Shown here: in pieces, positions 14,254-22,744 of the stretch
Layout of the letters: each line of letters begins with the position of its first letter
How positions within the stretch are numbered: the first letter of the stretch is position 1
Assembly (NCBI GenBank): GCA_003480165.1
Contig: QUIQ01000020.1
Coordinates: 1-22,770, forward strand
DNA from: Firmicutes bacterium AM41-11
Lineage (GTDB): Bacteria > Bacillota_I > Bacilli_A > Erysipelotrichales > Erysipelotrichaceae
Reading direction: 5' to 3'
DNA length: 22,770 nucleotides
Program-made: the position numbers and the translations under genes
The notes under the pieces: model-generated
Databases searched by the model: none
Seen by the model: the letters and a program-made list of their open reading frames with translations, nothing else
What the model was told of the DNA's origin: nothing

Positions 14254-15501
14254 CTAACTAATTATTGTAAGATTACCATCATTAATGCATACCCAACGAT
14301 CATCTCCAATTTGTCCCCATGTTTCATTACCATTTTGAACAGTCTTTATAATATTTACCGTTGTTCCAGAGTAAATATAGTCTACCTGGGTAGCATCTTT
14401 AGAAGGAGCCGAACGCACATTTACATCATAGTTCGCAGTCATAGGTGTTCCCGAATCACTATGAGAAGAACTACTTCCACTACTTTTTCTAGGAACCGTA
14501 ACAATCTTCGTATTGGAACGAGATTTTGCGATAGCTGCATCTTCATGTGCTCGTTGCGCATCTTGTTGAGCCTGCTCTTTTTCGGCTTCAGCTTGTTCTT
14601 TCTTTAATTTTTCTTCTTCTTTTTCTTTTTCAATTTGCGCTTTTTCTTCTTTGATTTTAGCAATTTCGTATTCATGTTGTTTATTGTTTTGATAGATGGC
14701 ATATCCAACACCACAACCACCAAGCAAAATCACAAGAATAATCAACACAATCAAAAGATTCCGGTTGGTATTATTTGGTTTTTCCGCCACAACTTGAGGC
14801 TTTGGTTGTTCCGGTTGAACCGCATAAGTAAAACCATCAAATAACTCAGATTGTTTTAATGGAATCCAATCCGGCAATCCTTTTTTATATACATAAGTTT
14901 CCCCATATATCTTATTAGTCCGTAAGAATTGCCGCATTTGTTCTTCTGAGAAAGGGCCAACCGACTGACCATTTTCTGCATAATACCAATCATCCGCTAC
15001 TTGATTATTGGATTCATTTTGCGTATCCACATTTTTAGTTGAAAGTTTAATATCAGATTCATTTAACGTAACCCAGTTGTCCTTACCTTCTTGATAAACT
15101 TGCGAATTTTCATCTAAGCGACCAATTTGATACAAGGCAATAATTTCTTCTTCCGTATTTGGACCTACCGGTTGATTACCTTTCGCATAATACCATTTGG
15201 AAGAATCAGATGCTTCAGTTTCATTGTTCTTAAGGTCTTCAGAATCATCGACTGGTTCTACTACTTCTTCATCTACTGCTTTTTCCTCTATTTCACTAGC
15301 AACTTCTTCCATCTTTAAACTAGAATCTTTGAAAGGTATCCAGTCTTTTGATCCATCTTGATAAATCAATGAATTATCTTGAAGCTTTCCGGAAGTATAG
15401 AAATCTTTTATTTCTTGTTCAGTAAACGGACCAACAGGATTTTGTCCATCCGCATAATACCATTCTTGTTTTCCTGCTTCTGTTAACTTTTCTGATCTCA
15501 T
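14254..15501 (-). CDS. Membrane protein with three GYF_2 domains, coiled coil and C-terminal SH3b domain
   Basis: A 415-residue modular protein. Three GYF_2 repeats occupy about 14-58, 103-148 and 172-220, each starting WYYA and continuing with (N/S)xVGPxxEEE-type residues and ending with DWIPL or NWVTL. Acidic linkers separate them. A single membrane helix follows (about 249-270), then a Lys/Glu/Gln/Ala-rich helical stretch likely to be a coiled coil (about 275-325), a Ser-rich linker and an SH3b domain (about 354-412, with YDVNVRSAPSKDATQV). With no signal peptide, the GYF domains should be cytoplasmic and the SH3b domain outside, where SH3b domains commonly bind peptidoglycan. GYF domains are known binders of proline-rich peptides, and the upstream gene encodes one. 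Its function is not established. The ribosome site is AGGAGA, ten bases before the ATG. Confidence 0.88.
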   Translation of the reverse strand: MRSEKLTEAGKQEWYYADGQNPVGPFTEQEIKDFYTSGKLQDNSLIYQDGSKDWIPFKDSSLKMEEVASEIEEKAVDEEVVEPVDDSEDLKNNETEASDSSKWYYAKGNQPVGPNTEEEIIALYQIGRLDENSQVYQEGKDNWVTLNESDIKLSTKNVDTQNESNNQVADDWYYAENGQSVGPFSEEQMRQFLRTNKIYGETYVYKKGLPDWIPLKQSELFDGFTYAVQPEQPKPQVVAEKPNNTNRNLLIVLIILVILLGGCGVGYAIYQNNKQHEYEIAKIKEEKAQIEKEKEEEKLKKEQAEAEKEQAQQDAQRAHEDAAIAKSRSNTKIVTVPRKSSGSSSSHSDSGTPMTANYDVNVRSAPSKDATQVDYIYSGTTVNIIKTVQNGNETWGQIGDDRWVCINDGNLTIIS

Positions 15502-15525
15502 TTCTCTCTAATCTCCTATTTTCTT

Positions 15526-15933
15526 TTAATAACTAAATGCACCTAAAAAGGATGCTGCCAAACCAAGAATAATTAAGCAGTATAAGAACACAAGAGCACA
15601 CAAAACTAAACCGATAATCGAGCATACAAATCCAGCTGTTTGTATTCCACCTTTATATCCACCTTTTTTGGCTTTACTTGAACCAACAAGTCCAATAATA
15701 GCTGCAATAACCCCTAACAAAGCACCATAGCCAAAGACACAAAATACAATAGAAACAATGCCTAAAACCAAACATGCGTTGGCCCAGTTTTTTCCTTGCC
15801 CATCATTCGTTGGCATAGTTTGTACTTGACTTGTCACTTTAGGTGTTTCTGGAATTTTAGGAATCTTTGGGATATTCGGTGTTTTTGGTACACTTGGAAT
15901 ATTTGGGATTCCTTTTGATTTTTCATTTTCCAT
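15526..15933 (-). CDS. Small DUF4190-like membrane protein with proline-every-third-residue tail
   Basis: A 135-residue protein. Residues 10-31 form a strict triplet repeat with proline at 10, 13, 16, 19, 22, 25, 28 and 31 (IPNIPSVPKTPNIPKIPK and on), which should adopt a polyproline II helix. The remainder is hydrophobic: a glycine/alanine-rich hairpin at about 50-84, a basic loop SSKAKKGGYKGG and a final long hydrophobic stretch at about 98-130, similar to DUF4190 proteins. The tail should lie in the cytoplasm by the positive-inside rule. It is first in the operon, 24 bases before the GYF/SH3b gene. AAGGAAG upstream serves as ribosome site. No convincing promoter was found in 15934-16188, which otherwise holds no gene. 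Confidence 0.82.
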   Translation of the reverse strand: MENEKSKGIPNIPSVPKTPNIPKIPKIPETPKVTSQVQTMPTNDGQGKNWANACLVLGIVSIVFCVFGYGALLGVIAAIIGLVGSSKAKKGGYKGGIQTAGFVCSIIGLVLCALVFLYCLIILGLAASFLGAFSY

Positions 15934-16188
15934 AAGATAAACTTCCTTTCCTAAACATTTGATTTTCCAAATCTACAAGTATCCTATCATATGACAGTTC
16001 AATTAAATGAAGATGAAAAGCCTAATTAAGCTACTTCATGATGATCAATACTATGTTAGCAGTGCTTTTTCATGCAATATCATAACCAAAGGTGTATCTT
16101 TTAACTGCTTTATACATATCAATCTATTGCTTATTCACAAATCGTAAAGTGGATTTTTTTCTTCTTTGTACGCTACAGTTTTCCCAAC

Positions 16189-16214
16189 AAAAAAAGACCT
16201 CTTACGAAGTCTTT
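16189..16214 (-). terminator. Terminator of the smc-ftsY-ylxM-ackA-nrnA operon
   Basis: AAAGAC (16193-16198) pairs with GTCTTT (16209-16214), extended by TC/GA across one mismatch around a TTAC loop, and is followed by seven T on the minus strand. The nrnA stop codon lies within it. Outer arms CCCAAC (16183-16188) and GTTGGG (16218-16223) could lengthen the stem. Confidence 0.8.
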
Positions 16215-17131
16215 GAGAGTTGGGCAAGTCGATCGATGATTTCTTCCACTTGTTCCCTCGTTAAGTTTTTAATACCGGCTGCACATACATGTCCTCCACC
16301 ATTGTAATCAGCGGCAATGGAGCGAACATCTAAATGTTTTGAACGTAAACTGGCGGCATAGCCTTTTCCATCTGCCATACGGGTAAATAAGCCCCAACAG
16401 TGAATGCCTTCCACACCGGATAAACAATAGACTTTGCCTTTAGCATCTGCGAAAGATAAAGGAGCATAATCTTCTTGTTCCATAATTGCTACAAGGGCAT
16501 TCTCTTTACGTACGGTGTTGTTGCGAACCTTGGTTTCATAACAATATTCTTCATATGTGCTAGAAAAATTATCTTCTTCACATTGAATCACATCGGCACC
16601 TTGTTCAATTAGATAGGCTGCGGCTTGAAAAGTTTTAGGACGTACGGTACCAATTGTATAACGAATGGAATCCGCAATCATTCCCGAATATAGAAGTTGT
16701 GCCGCTTTTTTTGAAATTTTGATCTGTGCTTTATTTAAACCTAAAGCAATCAATTCACAAGCTGCCGTAGCAGCTGGATCAATGGCTTCGATATCACACA
16801 TCGTCTCGACAAGCACGTGGTGGTCGATTCGAATAGATTCTTTAGCCATCGTAAATCTTTTATCATCTACCCGTGCAGCATTCGATGTATCGGTAATAAT
16901 GGCTAAGCTCTTTTCTATAAGGGCATCATCAACGATATCCATATCATCAACAATGGACGGATTTTGCTTATCTAAAGATCCTAAGGCATATACATTTTTA
17001 TTGGGATAATTATCCAAAATTGCTTGTTTCAAACCCAATTGTGAACCAAGGGCATCCATATCTGGATACTCATGGCGAAAAATCACAATCGAATCATATG
17101 CCTGAATCTTTTCTATAATTTTATTCAGCAT
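16202..17131 (-). CDS. nrnA: DHH-family phosphoesterase NrnA (nanoRNase / pAp phosphatase)
   Basis: A 309-residue cytoplasmic phosphoesterase. Metal-binding motifs are in order: His20, Asp24 and Asp26 in FRHEYPDMDALGS, Asp81 in ITDTS, the DHH motif at 103-105, Asp154 in GMIADS, and in the DHHA1 domain the substrate loop NGGGHVCAAG (277-286). NrnA degrades very short RNAs and hydrolyses 3'-phosphoadenosine 5'-phosphate; some relatives cleave pApA from cyclic di-AMP breakdown, and sequence alone does not separate these. The ATG overlaps the end of ackA by 11 bases without a ribosome site of its own, so translation is coupled to ackA. Confidence 0.93.
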   Translation of the reverse strand: MLNKIIEKIQAYDSIVIFRHEYPDMDALGSQLGLKQAILDNYPNKNVYALGSLDKQNPSIVDDMDIVDDALIEKSLAIITDTSNAARVDDKRFTMAKESIRIDHHVLVETMCDIEAIDPAATAACELIALGLNKAQIKISKKAAQLLYSGMIADSIRYTIGTVRPKTFQAAAYLIEQGADVIQCEEDNFSSTYEEYCYETKVRNNTVRKENALVAIMEQEDYAPLSFADAKGKVYCLSGVEGIHCWGLFTRMADGKGYAASLRSKHLDVRSIAADYNGGGHVCAAGIKNLTREQVEEIIDRLAQLSKTS

Positions 17132-18323
17132 TGTCTAAATTTTTATACGCATCACGTGCAATGACTAATTCTTCATTGGTAGGTAATAACCAAACTTCCA
17201 TCTTTGATTCTGGAGCACTTAATTTCTTTTCAACGCCACGTACACCATCGTTGTCTTCTGGTTTTACCACAACGCCAAATACAGTTAGGCGATCACAGAT
17301 TCTTTGACGCATAGCACAATCGTTTTCACCGATTCCACCGGCAAAGACAATGGCATCTGCTCCACCCATTAATCCATAATAACCAGAAATCATTTCTACA
17401 ATACGGCTTACATATACATTTTGTGTCAAGATGGCACGTTTATCGCCTTTTTCTGCAGCAGCTTGTACATCACGACCATCACTGGAAATACCACTTAATC
17501 CCAACATACCGGATTTTTTATTCATAATGGTATCCATTTCATCTGGTGTATAACCATGTTTCTTCTCTAAGAAAGGAACAATAGCGGGATCAATATCCCC
17601 ACAACGCGTACCCATCATAATACCGCCTAATGGTGTGAATCCCATAGAAGTTTTAAATGATTTTCCGTTCTTAACGGCGGTAATACTTGCCCCATTTCCT
17701 AAGTGACAAGTAATGATATTCATTTCTTCTTGTTTTTTACCTTGGATTTGTGCCAAACGTTTTGTCAAGTATTCATGACTTGTACCATGGGCTCCATAAC
17801 GACGTACTTTATCTTCGGTATAGTATTCATAAGGTAATGGGAAAATATAATTTTCTTCTGGCATGCTTTGGTGGAAAGCTGTATCAAAGACAAAGGTATG
17901 TTTACAATCCTTCAACGCTTTACGGAAAGAACGCAAACCAACTAAAGCACCTGGGTTATGAAGGGGTGCTAATTCGCACAATTCTTCTACTTTTGATTCA
18001 GACCAGTCATCTACTGGTACAGAATGGGAGAAGTATTCTCCACCATGTACGACACGATGCCCCATTGCTTTAATATCTTCTAATTTTTCTACGACTTTAT
18101 GTTCGACTAATGCATCCATTAGTTTTTCTACCGCTACCGCATGATCGGGAATATCTAAGATTTCTTTTACTTCTTCGGTATCTGTTTTCATTCCAAAAAT
18201 AGAATCTTCTAAACCGATACGTTCTACGTTTCCGCTTGCTAAAACCTTTTCTTCAGGCATTTGGAAGACTTGAAACTTTAAAGATGAACTTCCTGCATTA
18301 ACACTCATTACAACAGTTGACAT
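17121..18323 (-). CDS. ackA: Acetate kinase
   Basis: A 400-residue enzyme that converts acetyl phosphate and ADP to acetate and ATP, the energy-yielding end of acetate fermentation. Expected residues are present: Asn9 in VNAGSSSLKF, Arg90 in GHRVVHGGE, Asp147 in FDTAFHQSMP, His179 in GAHGTSH, then HLGNGAS, MGTRCGDIDP and FAGGIGEN. Phosphotransacetylase, its usual partner, is not in the window. The ATG has a strong AAGGAGG site directly after the ylxM stop. Its position behind ylxM, where ffh is expected, is unusual. Confidence 0.98.
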   Translation of the reverse strand: MSTVVMSVNAGSSSLKFQVFQMPEEKVLASGNVERIGLEDSIFGMKTDTEEVKEILDIPDHAVAVEKLMDALVEHKVVEKLEDIKAMGHRVVHGGEYFSHSVPVDDWSESKVEELCELAPLHNPGALVGLRSFRKALKDCKHTFVFDTAFHQSMPEENYIFPLPYEYYTEDKVRRYGAHGTSHEYLTKRLAQIQGKKQEEMNIITCHLGNGASITAVKNGKSFKTSMGFTPLGGIMMGTRCGDIDPAIVPFLEKKHGYTPDEMDTIMNKKSGMLGLSGISSDGRDVQAAAEKGDKRAILTQNVYVSRIVEMISGYYGLMGGADAIVFAGGIGENDCAMRQRICDRLTVFGVVVKPEDNDGVRGVEKKLSAPESKMEVWLLPTNEELVIARDAYKNLDNAE

Positions 18324-18333
18324 AGTTTCCTCC

Positions 18334-18615
18334 TTATAAAATTTTTTCTATCTCATTATACTTATTGTCTTGGCATAATTGAATAATTTGTTTCTTCTTT
18401 GTGATATATTGAACGATTTTCTCATATTTCTCCAACTGCTTTGTTGCCCGATGGACCGTATCCATGACAGCTGCCCGACTAATATCGAGCTCTTCACTGA
18501 TTTCTGCATAGGAAAAATCTTCCGCATAATAATAATCTAATATTTCTTGTTGGTGTTTGGTCAACAAAGGCCCATATACATCCAACAATTCATTGGCCAT
18601 GATTTTATCAATCAT
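18334..18615 (-). CDS. ylxM: YlxM/p13-like signal recognition particle accessory protein (UPF0122)
   Basis: A 93-residue helix-turn-helix protein related to sigma-factor region 4. The core MANELLDVYGPLLTKHQQEI and YYYAEDFSYAEISEELDISR with the recognition helix AAVMDTVHRA match YlxM of the SRP operon in Gram-positives. The ATG at 18615 aligns with the usual N-terminus; a GTG at 18621 is also possible with AAGGGA just upstream. It overlaps the end of ftsY. YlxM is thought to modulate the SRP GTPases Ffh and FtsY; here ffh does not follow, ackA does. Confidence 0.9.
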   Translation of the reverse strand: MIDKIMANELLDVYGPLLTKHQQEILDYYYAEDFSYAEISEELDISRAAVMDTVHRATKQLEKYEKIVQYITKKKQIIQLCQDNKYNEIEKIL

Positions 18616-19573
18616 TCGCACTCATTCCCTTAGTCATACCCATGATATAACCAGCTACATCAAATGGGCGAAGATCATCGGGTTTCTCACCTAAACCTAA
18701 GAAACGAACCGGAATATGCAATTGGTCATGAATCGAAAGTACGACACCACCTTTGGCCGTTCCATCCATTTTAGTTAATACAATACCCGTTACATTGGTT
18801 GCTTCAAGGAAGACATTAGCCTGACTGATGCCATTTTGTCCGGTTGTAGCATCTAAGACTAACCAAACTTCTTGTGGAGCTCCTTCAATTTCACGAGCTG
18901 CAACTCGACTCATCTTTTCTAGTTCTTTCATTAAATTAGTCTTATTTTGTAGACGACCTGCTGTATCACAAATCAAGATATCAATATCGTTTTCTTTGGC
19001 ATAACGACATCCATCTACGATGACACTACTTGGGTCTTGATTTGGTTTTCCTTTAATACAAGGAACGCCTAAACGCGTAGCCCATTGATCAATTTGATCA
19101 ATCGCACCAGCACGGAAGGTATCGGCTGCAACGACCGCTACTTTCTTACCTAAATCCTTATACAAAGATAATAATTTTGCGGAAGTAGTCGTCTTTCCAG
19201 ACCCATTGACTCCAACCATTAAAATAACCGTTGGACCATCGGGATTAAAGTGAATATACTCTTCGGGTACTTCATCATAGAATTCATACAAAATGTAAAT
19301 AAAGTAGTCTTCCATGGAATCAAAGTTTTTCATCTCAGCGCCATGTTCTTCAAAACGGTCAACAATCTTTTGCGCTGTTTGAATACCTACATCCCCTTCC
19401 AAAAGAATCATCATTAATTCTTCCAGCAAGTCATCATCAATTCCATGAAAGTTATTAGATAAAGCCCGAATCCGATCACCAAAAGACCGACGTGATTTAT
19501 CGAGTCCGGTTAAATACTTATCTTTATCGTTACTCTTTTTAAATTTATCTCTAATGCTTTGAAACAGTGCCAT
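18608..19573 (-). CDS. ftsY: Signal recognition particle receptor FtsY
   Basis: A 321-residue SRP GTPase receptor that brings ribosomes making membrane proteins to the translocon. After a short basic N-terminus, the N domain is followed by the NG GTPase: GVNGSGKT (121-128), DTFRAGA (151-157), DTAGR (203-207), TKMD (267-270) and GLGEKPDDL (293-301). The long acidic A domain of E. coli FtsY is missing, as usual in Gram-positives. The ATG lies 23 bases inside smc, with GGAGG in the smc coding sequence six bases upstream. Confidence 0.97.
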   Translation of the reverse strand: MALFQSIRDKFKKSNDKDKYLTGLDKSRRSFGDRIRALSNNFHGIDDDLLEELMMILLEGDVGIQTAQKIVDRFEEHGAEMKNFDSMEDYFIYILYEFYDEVPEEYIHFNPDGPTVILMVGVNGSGKTTTSAKLLSLYKDLGKKVAVVAADTFRAGAIDQIDQWATRLGVPCIKGKPNQDPSSVIVDGCRYAKENDIDILICDTAGRLQNKTNLMKELEKMSRVAAREIEGAPQEVWLVLDATTGQNGISQANVFLEATNVTGIVLTKMDGTAKGGVVLSIHDQLHIPVRFLGLGEKPDDLRPFDVAGYIMGMTKGMSAND

Positions 19574-22496
19574 GTGCTTCCTCCTCTGTTGCGATATCTA
19601 GAGCATCGCGTAATTCGACTTTTAATAATTGTGATACACCATCTTTTTGCATGGTTACACCATATAAAGTATCACATTGTTCCATCGTTCCCGGACGATG
19701 GGTAACGACAATAAATTGTGATTGGCCACGGAAACGCCCAATATAACGTGCAAAACGCTCGACATTTGCTTGATCTAAAGCTGCCTCTACTTCATCAAAA
19801 ATACATAGAGGCATCGTGCGTGCACGTAAAATTGAGAACAAGACACTAATGGCAATCAAGGCTTTTTCTCCACCCGAGAAAGTCTGAATATTTTTTACCA
19901 TCTTACCAGGTGGTTGAACATCAATATCAATTCCCGTATTTAAGACATCGTCTGGGTCAACCATGACAAGTTTTGCGTGGCCACCACCAAACATCGCTTT
20001 AAAGACGCCATCCAATTCGGTATTGATCTTATCAAACATTGTTGTAAATTGTTCAATCATCGTCTGATCCATTTCATCGATCGCATCGAGAATCTGTTGA
20101 CTAGCCGCTTCTAAATCTTCTTTTTGTTTCGTTAAGAAATCAAAGCGTTCCTTTAATTCAGTATATTCTTTTGGTGCATCCAAATTCACATGACCAAGTT
20201 TTGAAATCAATAAGCGTAATTCAATCACGCGATCTTTCGCTTGTTGGATATCAATGTCTTGTTTTTTGGTACAAGCGTATTCATACGTCATTTGATATTC
20301 CGAATTTAAGCGATTTAAATCATGATCCATTTCCGCTTTTTGTTTCGTTAAAGATAAATCTAAGCTATGGATTTCATTTTGTAGCGCATTCATCTCACGA
20401 CGTAAAATACGTACTTGGTTTTCTTTTTCTTCTACGTCACTACCTAAATCAAAACGACGTTGACGTAGACTTTGCATCTGACTAGTTAGATCATCAATCA
20501 TCGCATGCATCTTAGAAGTTTGAATAACCAAATCATCTTCAAGTAATTCTTCTTGATCCTGGTCATTGATTTGTGCGTATTCATCTTTCATCGATTCATA
20601 CTTTTGTTTCTTAACCTCATAGACACTCTCTAAACGCCCTAGATTCACTTTGCAGTCGACACGTTCTTGATTGGTGCGTTCGATTTTTATCGACCATTGT
20701 TTTTGTTGAGTCGATAGATCTTCGACTTTTTCTTTCAAAGTGCTTAATTGCTTTTCCACTTCTTTGAGTTCGCTAGCCATCGTTACGGGACTTGACTGAT
20801 TCTTACCTCGACCACCCGTCATTGAACCTCCGGCATGAACGATTTCTCCATCTAAGGTAACGATTTTCACACGATAGCTTAAACGTTTCGCGCATTCATT
20901 GGCATGTTCCAGGTTATCCATAACGACTACATAGCCTAATAAACGATCTCGTACATCTAAATATTTTTCTTCACAATCTACACAGTCACTCGCTAAGCCT
21001 ATAAAACCGGGACAAGAAGATGCCAACATTTCTTGTTGCGCATTTAATTGTTTGGGTTTACAGACAGTCATTGGCAAGAAGGTTGCCCGACCCGAATGGT
21101 TACGTTTTAAAAAGCCAATGGCATGACGCGCACTTTCTTCATCCTTAGTGACAATATGATACATACTTCCACCTAAAGCTGCCTGCAAAGCATGTGCCCG
21201 ATTTTCTTTGGCAATAAAGAGTTCACTAATAACTCCTTCGATGCCATGAAGACTCGCTTTAGCTTGAATGATGCTACGAACCCCAGCTTGTTGCTGGTAA
21301 GGTTGCGCCATCATGTTCTTTAAAACTTGTTGACGATTGACATAATGTTGATAGGTCGAACGCACTTGTTGCAAGTCGTAATAAATGCGATTGGACTGAC
21401 TTTGCATTTTTTCCAGTTCGGCATTTAAGTCATTCATTTTATTATGACTGTCTTTTAAACGCTTCGCCCGATCTTCATATTCATATTTTGCTTCCGTTAA
21501 CATCTGGGCTAATTGTCTAGCACGCTCTTTTTGATCTGCTTGACTAAGGGCATATTTACGTTTTTCATCAAGTTCAATCTTACGTTTTTCTAATTGAACC
21601 GATTCCGCCATAGCCTGTGTATACTGGCCTTGTTTCGTATTAATCTTTGCATCTAATTGATACATTTCCTTACGCATCGTATCAATTTGTTCATCCAGTT
21701 TATCTAATTGGCTTTCCTGGTCAACATAGTTTGTTTGATTTTGGGCCAATTGTCTTTGAATCGTCTGAATCTTGGTATGATAATTCGCAATTTGTTCAAC
21801 AAGGACGCTGACTTCAATTTGCGATAACTCTTCTTGATACACCTGGAATTTTTTAGCCTTTACCGCCTGATTCTTTAAAGGGCGTAATTGACGCTCCAAC
21901 TCATCCATAATATCTTGAACGCGATCCAGGTTTTCTTTGGTCTTTTCTAACTTTCGCAAAGAAACTTGTTTCCTTTTTTTGTATTTTGCAACCCCAGCTG
22001 CTTCTTCAAAAAGTGAACGTCTCTCTTCCGGCTTTGCATCCGCAAAAGAAGAAATATTTCCCTGTGTGATAATACTTAAAGAATCTCTTCCTAATCCTGT
22101 ATCCATCACCAATTCATTAATGTCTTTTAAGCGACAAGGTGTTTTGTTGATAAAATAACTTGCTTCATTATTGGCACGTTGCAATTGTCGCGTGATTTCA
22201 ATTTCTTCAAATTCGGAATCAAAGATATGCGAGCTGTTATCAAAAACCAAAGTAACTTTGGCCATATTCACTGGCTTGCGATATTCACTTCCAGAAAAGA
22301 TAATATCGGACATACTTGTTCCCGAACGCAAGCTTTTAACGCTCTGTTCTCCAAGTACCCAGCGAATGGCATCGTTAACATTACTCTTTCCACATCCATT
22401 GGGTCCAACAATACCGGTTATATCATGATCAAATTGAATCACAGTTTTATCCGCAAAACTTTTAAAACCTTGTAATTCGATTCGTTTTAAAAACAT
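19551..22496 (-). CDS. smc: Chromosome segregation protein SMC (short form)
   Basis: An SMC ATPase of 981 residues that compacts and individualises sister chromosomes with ScpA and ScpB (not encoded here). Walker A is GPNGCGKS (31-38); the hinge domain lies near 405-565, ending with GGSMTGGRGK; the signature FSGGEK is at about 873-878 and Walker B LCIFDE at about 897-902. Both coiled-coil arms are intact in frame but shorter than in the 1186-residue Bacillus protein. The ATG at 22496 gives the standard MFLKRIELQGFKSFA start and has GGAG nine bases upstream; an in-frame TTG at 22511 is less likely. It leads the operon smc-ftsY-ylxM-ackA-nrnA. Confidence 0.97.
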   Translation of the reverse strand: MFLKRIELQGFKSFADKTVIQFDHDITGIVGPNGCGKSNVNDAIRWVLGEQSVKSLRSGTSMSDIIFSGSEYRKPVNMAKVTLVFDNSSHIFDSEFEEIEITRQLQRANNEASYFINKTPCRLKDINELVMDTGLGRDSLSIITQGNISSFADAKPEERRSLFEEAAGVAKYKKRKQVSLRKLEKTKENLDRVQDIMDELERQLRPLKNQAVKAKKFQVYQEELSQIEVSVLVEQIANYHTKIQTIQRQLAQNQTNYVDQESQLDKLDEQIDTMRKEMYQLDAKINTKQGQYTQAMAESVQLEKRKIELDEKRKYALSQADQKERARQLAQMLTEAKYEYEDRAKRLKDSHNKMNDLNAELEKMQSQSNRIYYDLQQVRSTYQHYVNRQQVLKNMMAQPYQQQAGVRSIIQAKASLHGIEGVISELFIAKENRAHALQAALGGSMYHIVTKDEESARHAIGFLKRNHSGRATFLPMTVCKPKQLNAQQEMLASSCPGFIGLASDCVDCEEKYLDVRDRLLGYVVVMDNLEHANECAKRLSYRVKIVTLDGEIVHAGGSMTGGRGKNQSSPVTMASELKEVEKQLSTLKEKVEDLSTQQKQWSIKIERTNQERVDCKVNLGRLESVYEVKKQKYESMKDEYAQINDQDQEELLEDDLVIQTSKMHAMIDDLTSQMQSLRQRRFDLGSDVEEKENQVRILRREMNALQNEIHSLDLSLTKQKAEMDHDLNRLNSEYQMTYEYACTKKQDIDIQQAKDRVIELRLLISKLGHVNLDAPKEYTELKERFDFLTKQKEDLEAASQQILDAIDEMDQTMIEQFTTMFDKINTELDGVFKAMFGGGHAKLVMVDPDDVLNTGIDIDVQPPGKMVKNIQTFSGGEKALIAISVLFSILRARTMPLCIFDEVEAALDQANVERFARYIGRFRGQSQFIVVTHRPGTMEQCDTLYGVTMQKDGVSQLLKVELRDALDIATEEEAHGTVSKH

Positions 22497-22519
22497 AGGT
22501 TCACACTCCAAACGAAACT

Positions 22520-22548
22520 ATTATACACTATTTGCTTCAAGGATATAT
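22520..22548 (-). promoter_or_regulatory. Promoter of the smc operon
   Basis: A perfect -10 TATAAT (22520-22525, minus strand) with a weak -35 ATATAT (22543-22548) at 17 bases. The -35 overlaps an inverted repeat, ATATATT (22543-22549) and AATATAT (22553-22559), which could be an operator or simply AT-rich sequence. Confidence 0.45.
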
Positions 22549-22675
22549 TGTTAATATATTCACGATTAACGACATTCTCCCTTCTCAAACAAATTATTAA
22601 AAATAAATGAAGAAAATTTATCTTTTTTCCAAAAGATTCGTATTAATACATAGACGCAAATAGGAGGTCAAAAAA

Positions 22676-22744
22676 ATGAAACGTAAGCTGCGGCAATTAA
22701 ACAAATATTTGGTAAATGATATCAGAAGAGGAGGTGTAACATGA
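22676..22744 (+). CDS. Tiny basic ORF, possible leader peptide
   Basis: A 22-codon ORF starting MKRKLRQLNK with an excellent ribosome site AGGAGGT (22662-22668) eight bases before the ATG. Seven of its 22 residues are Lys or Arg. Its last codons contain the ribosome site of the next gene and its TGA overlaps that gene's ATG, the usual form of translational coupling. It may be a leader peptide or a small protein; no family is recognised. Confidence 0.5.
   Translation: MKRKLRQLNKYLVNDIRRGGVT

Noticed and set aside
15934..16188. Promoter or small RNA upstream of the envelope operon
   Set aside because: Several hexamers such as TTGCAT/TAGTAT and TTGAAC/TACTTG occur, but spacing or match is poor and none stands out.
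16092..16307. 71-codon plus-strand ORF upstream of and into nrnA
   Set aside because: It runs through the operon terminator and antisense to conserved NrnA residues, and its upstream region has no ribosome site.
22496..22511. Longer smc start at the TTG codon 22511
   Set aside because: The canonical SMC N-terminus begins at the ATG at 22496, which has GGAG upstream; the TTG start would add five residues not seen in the family.
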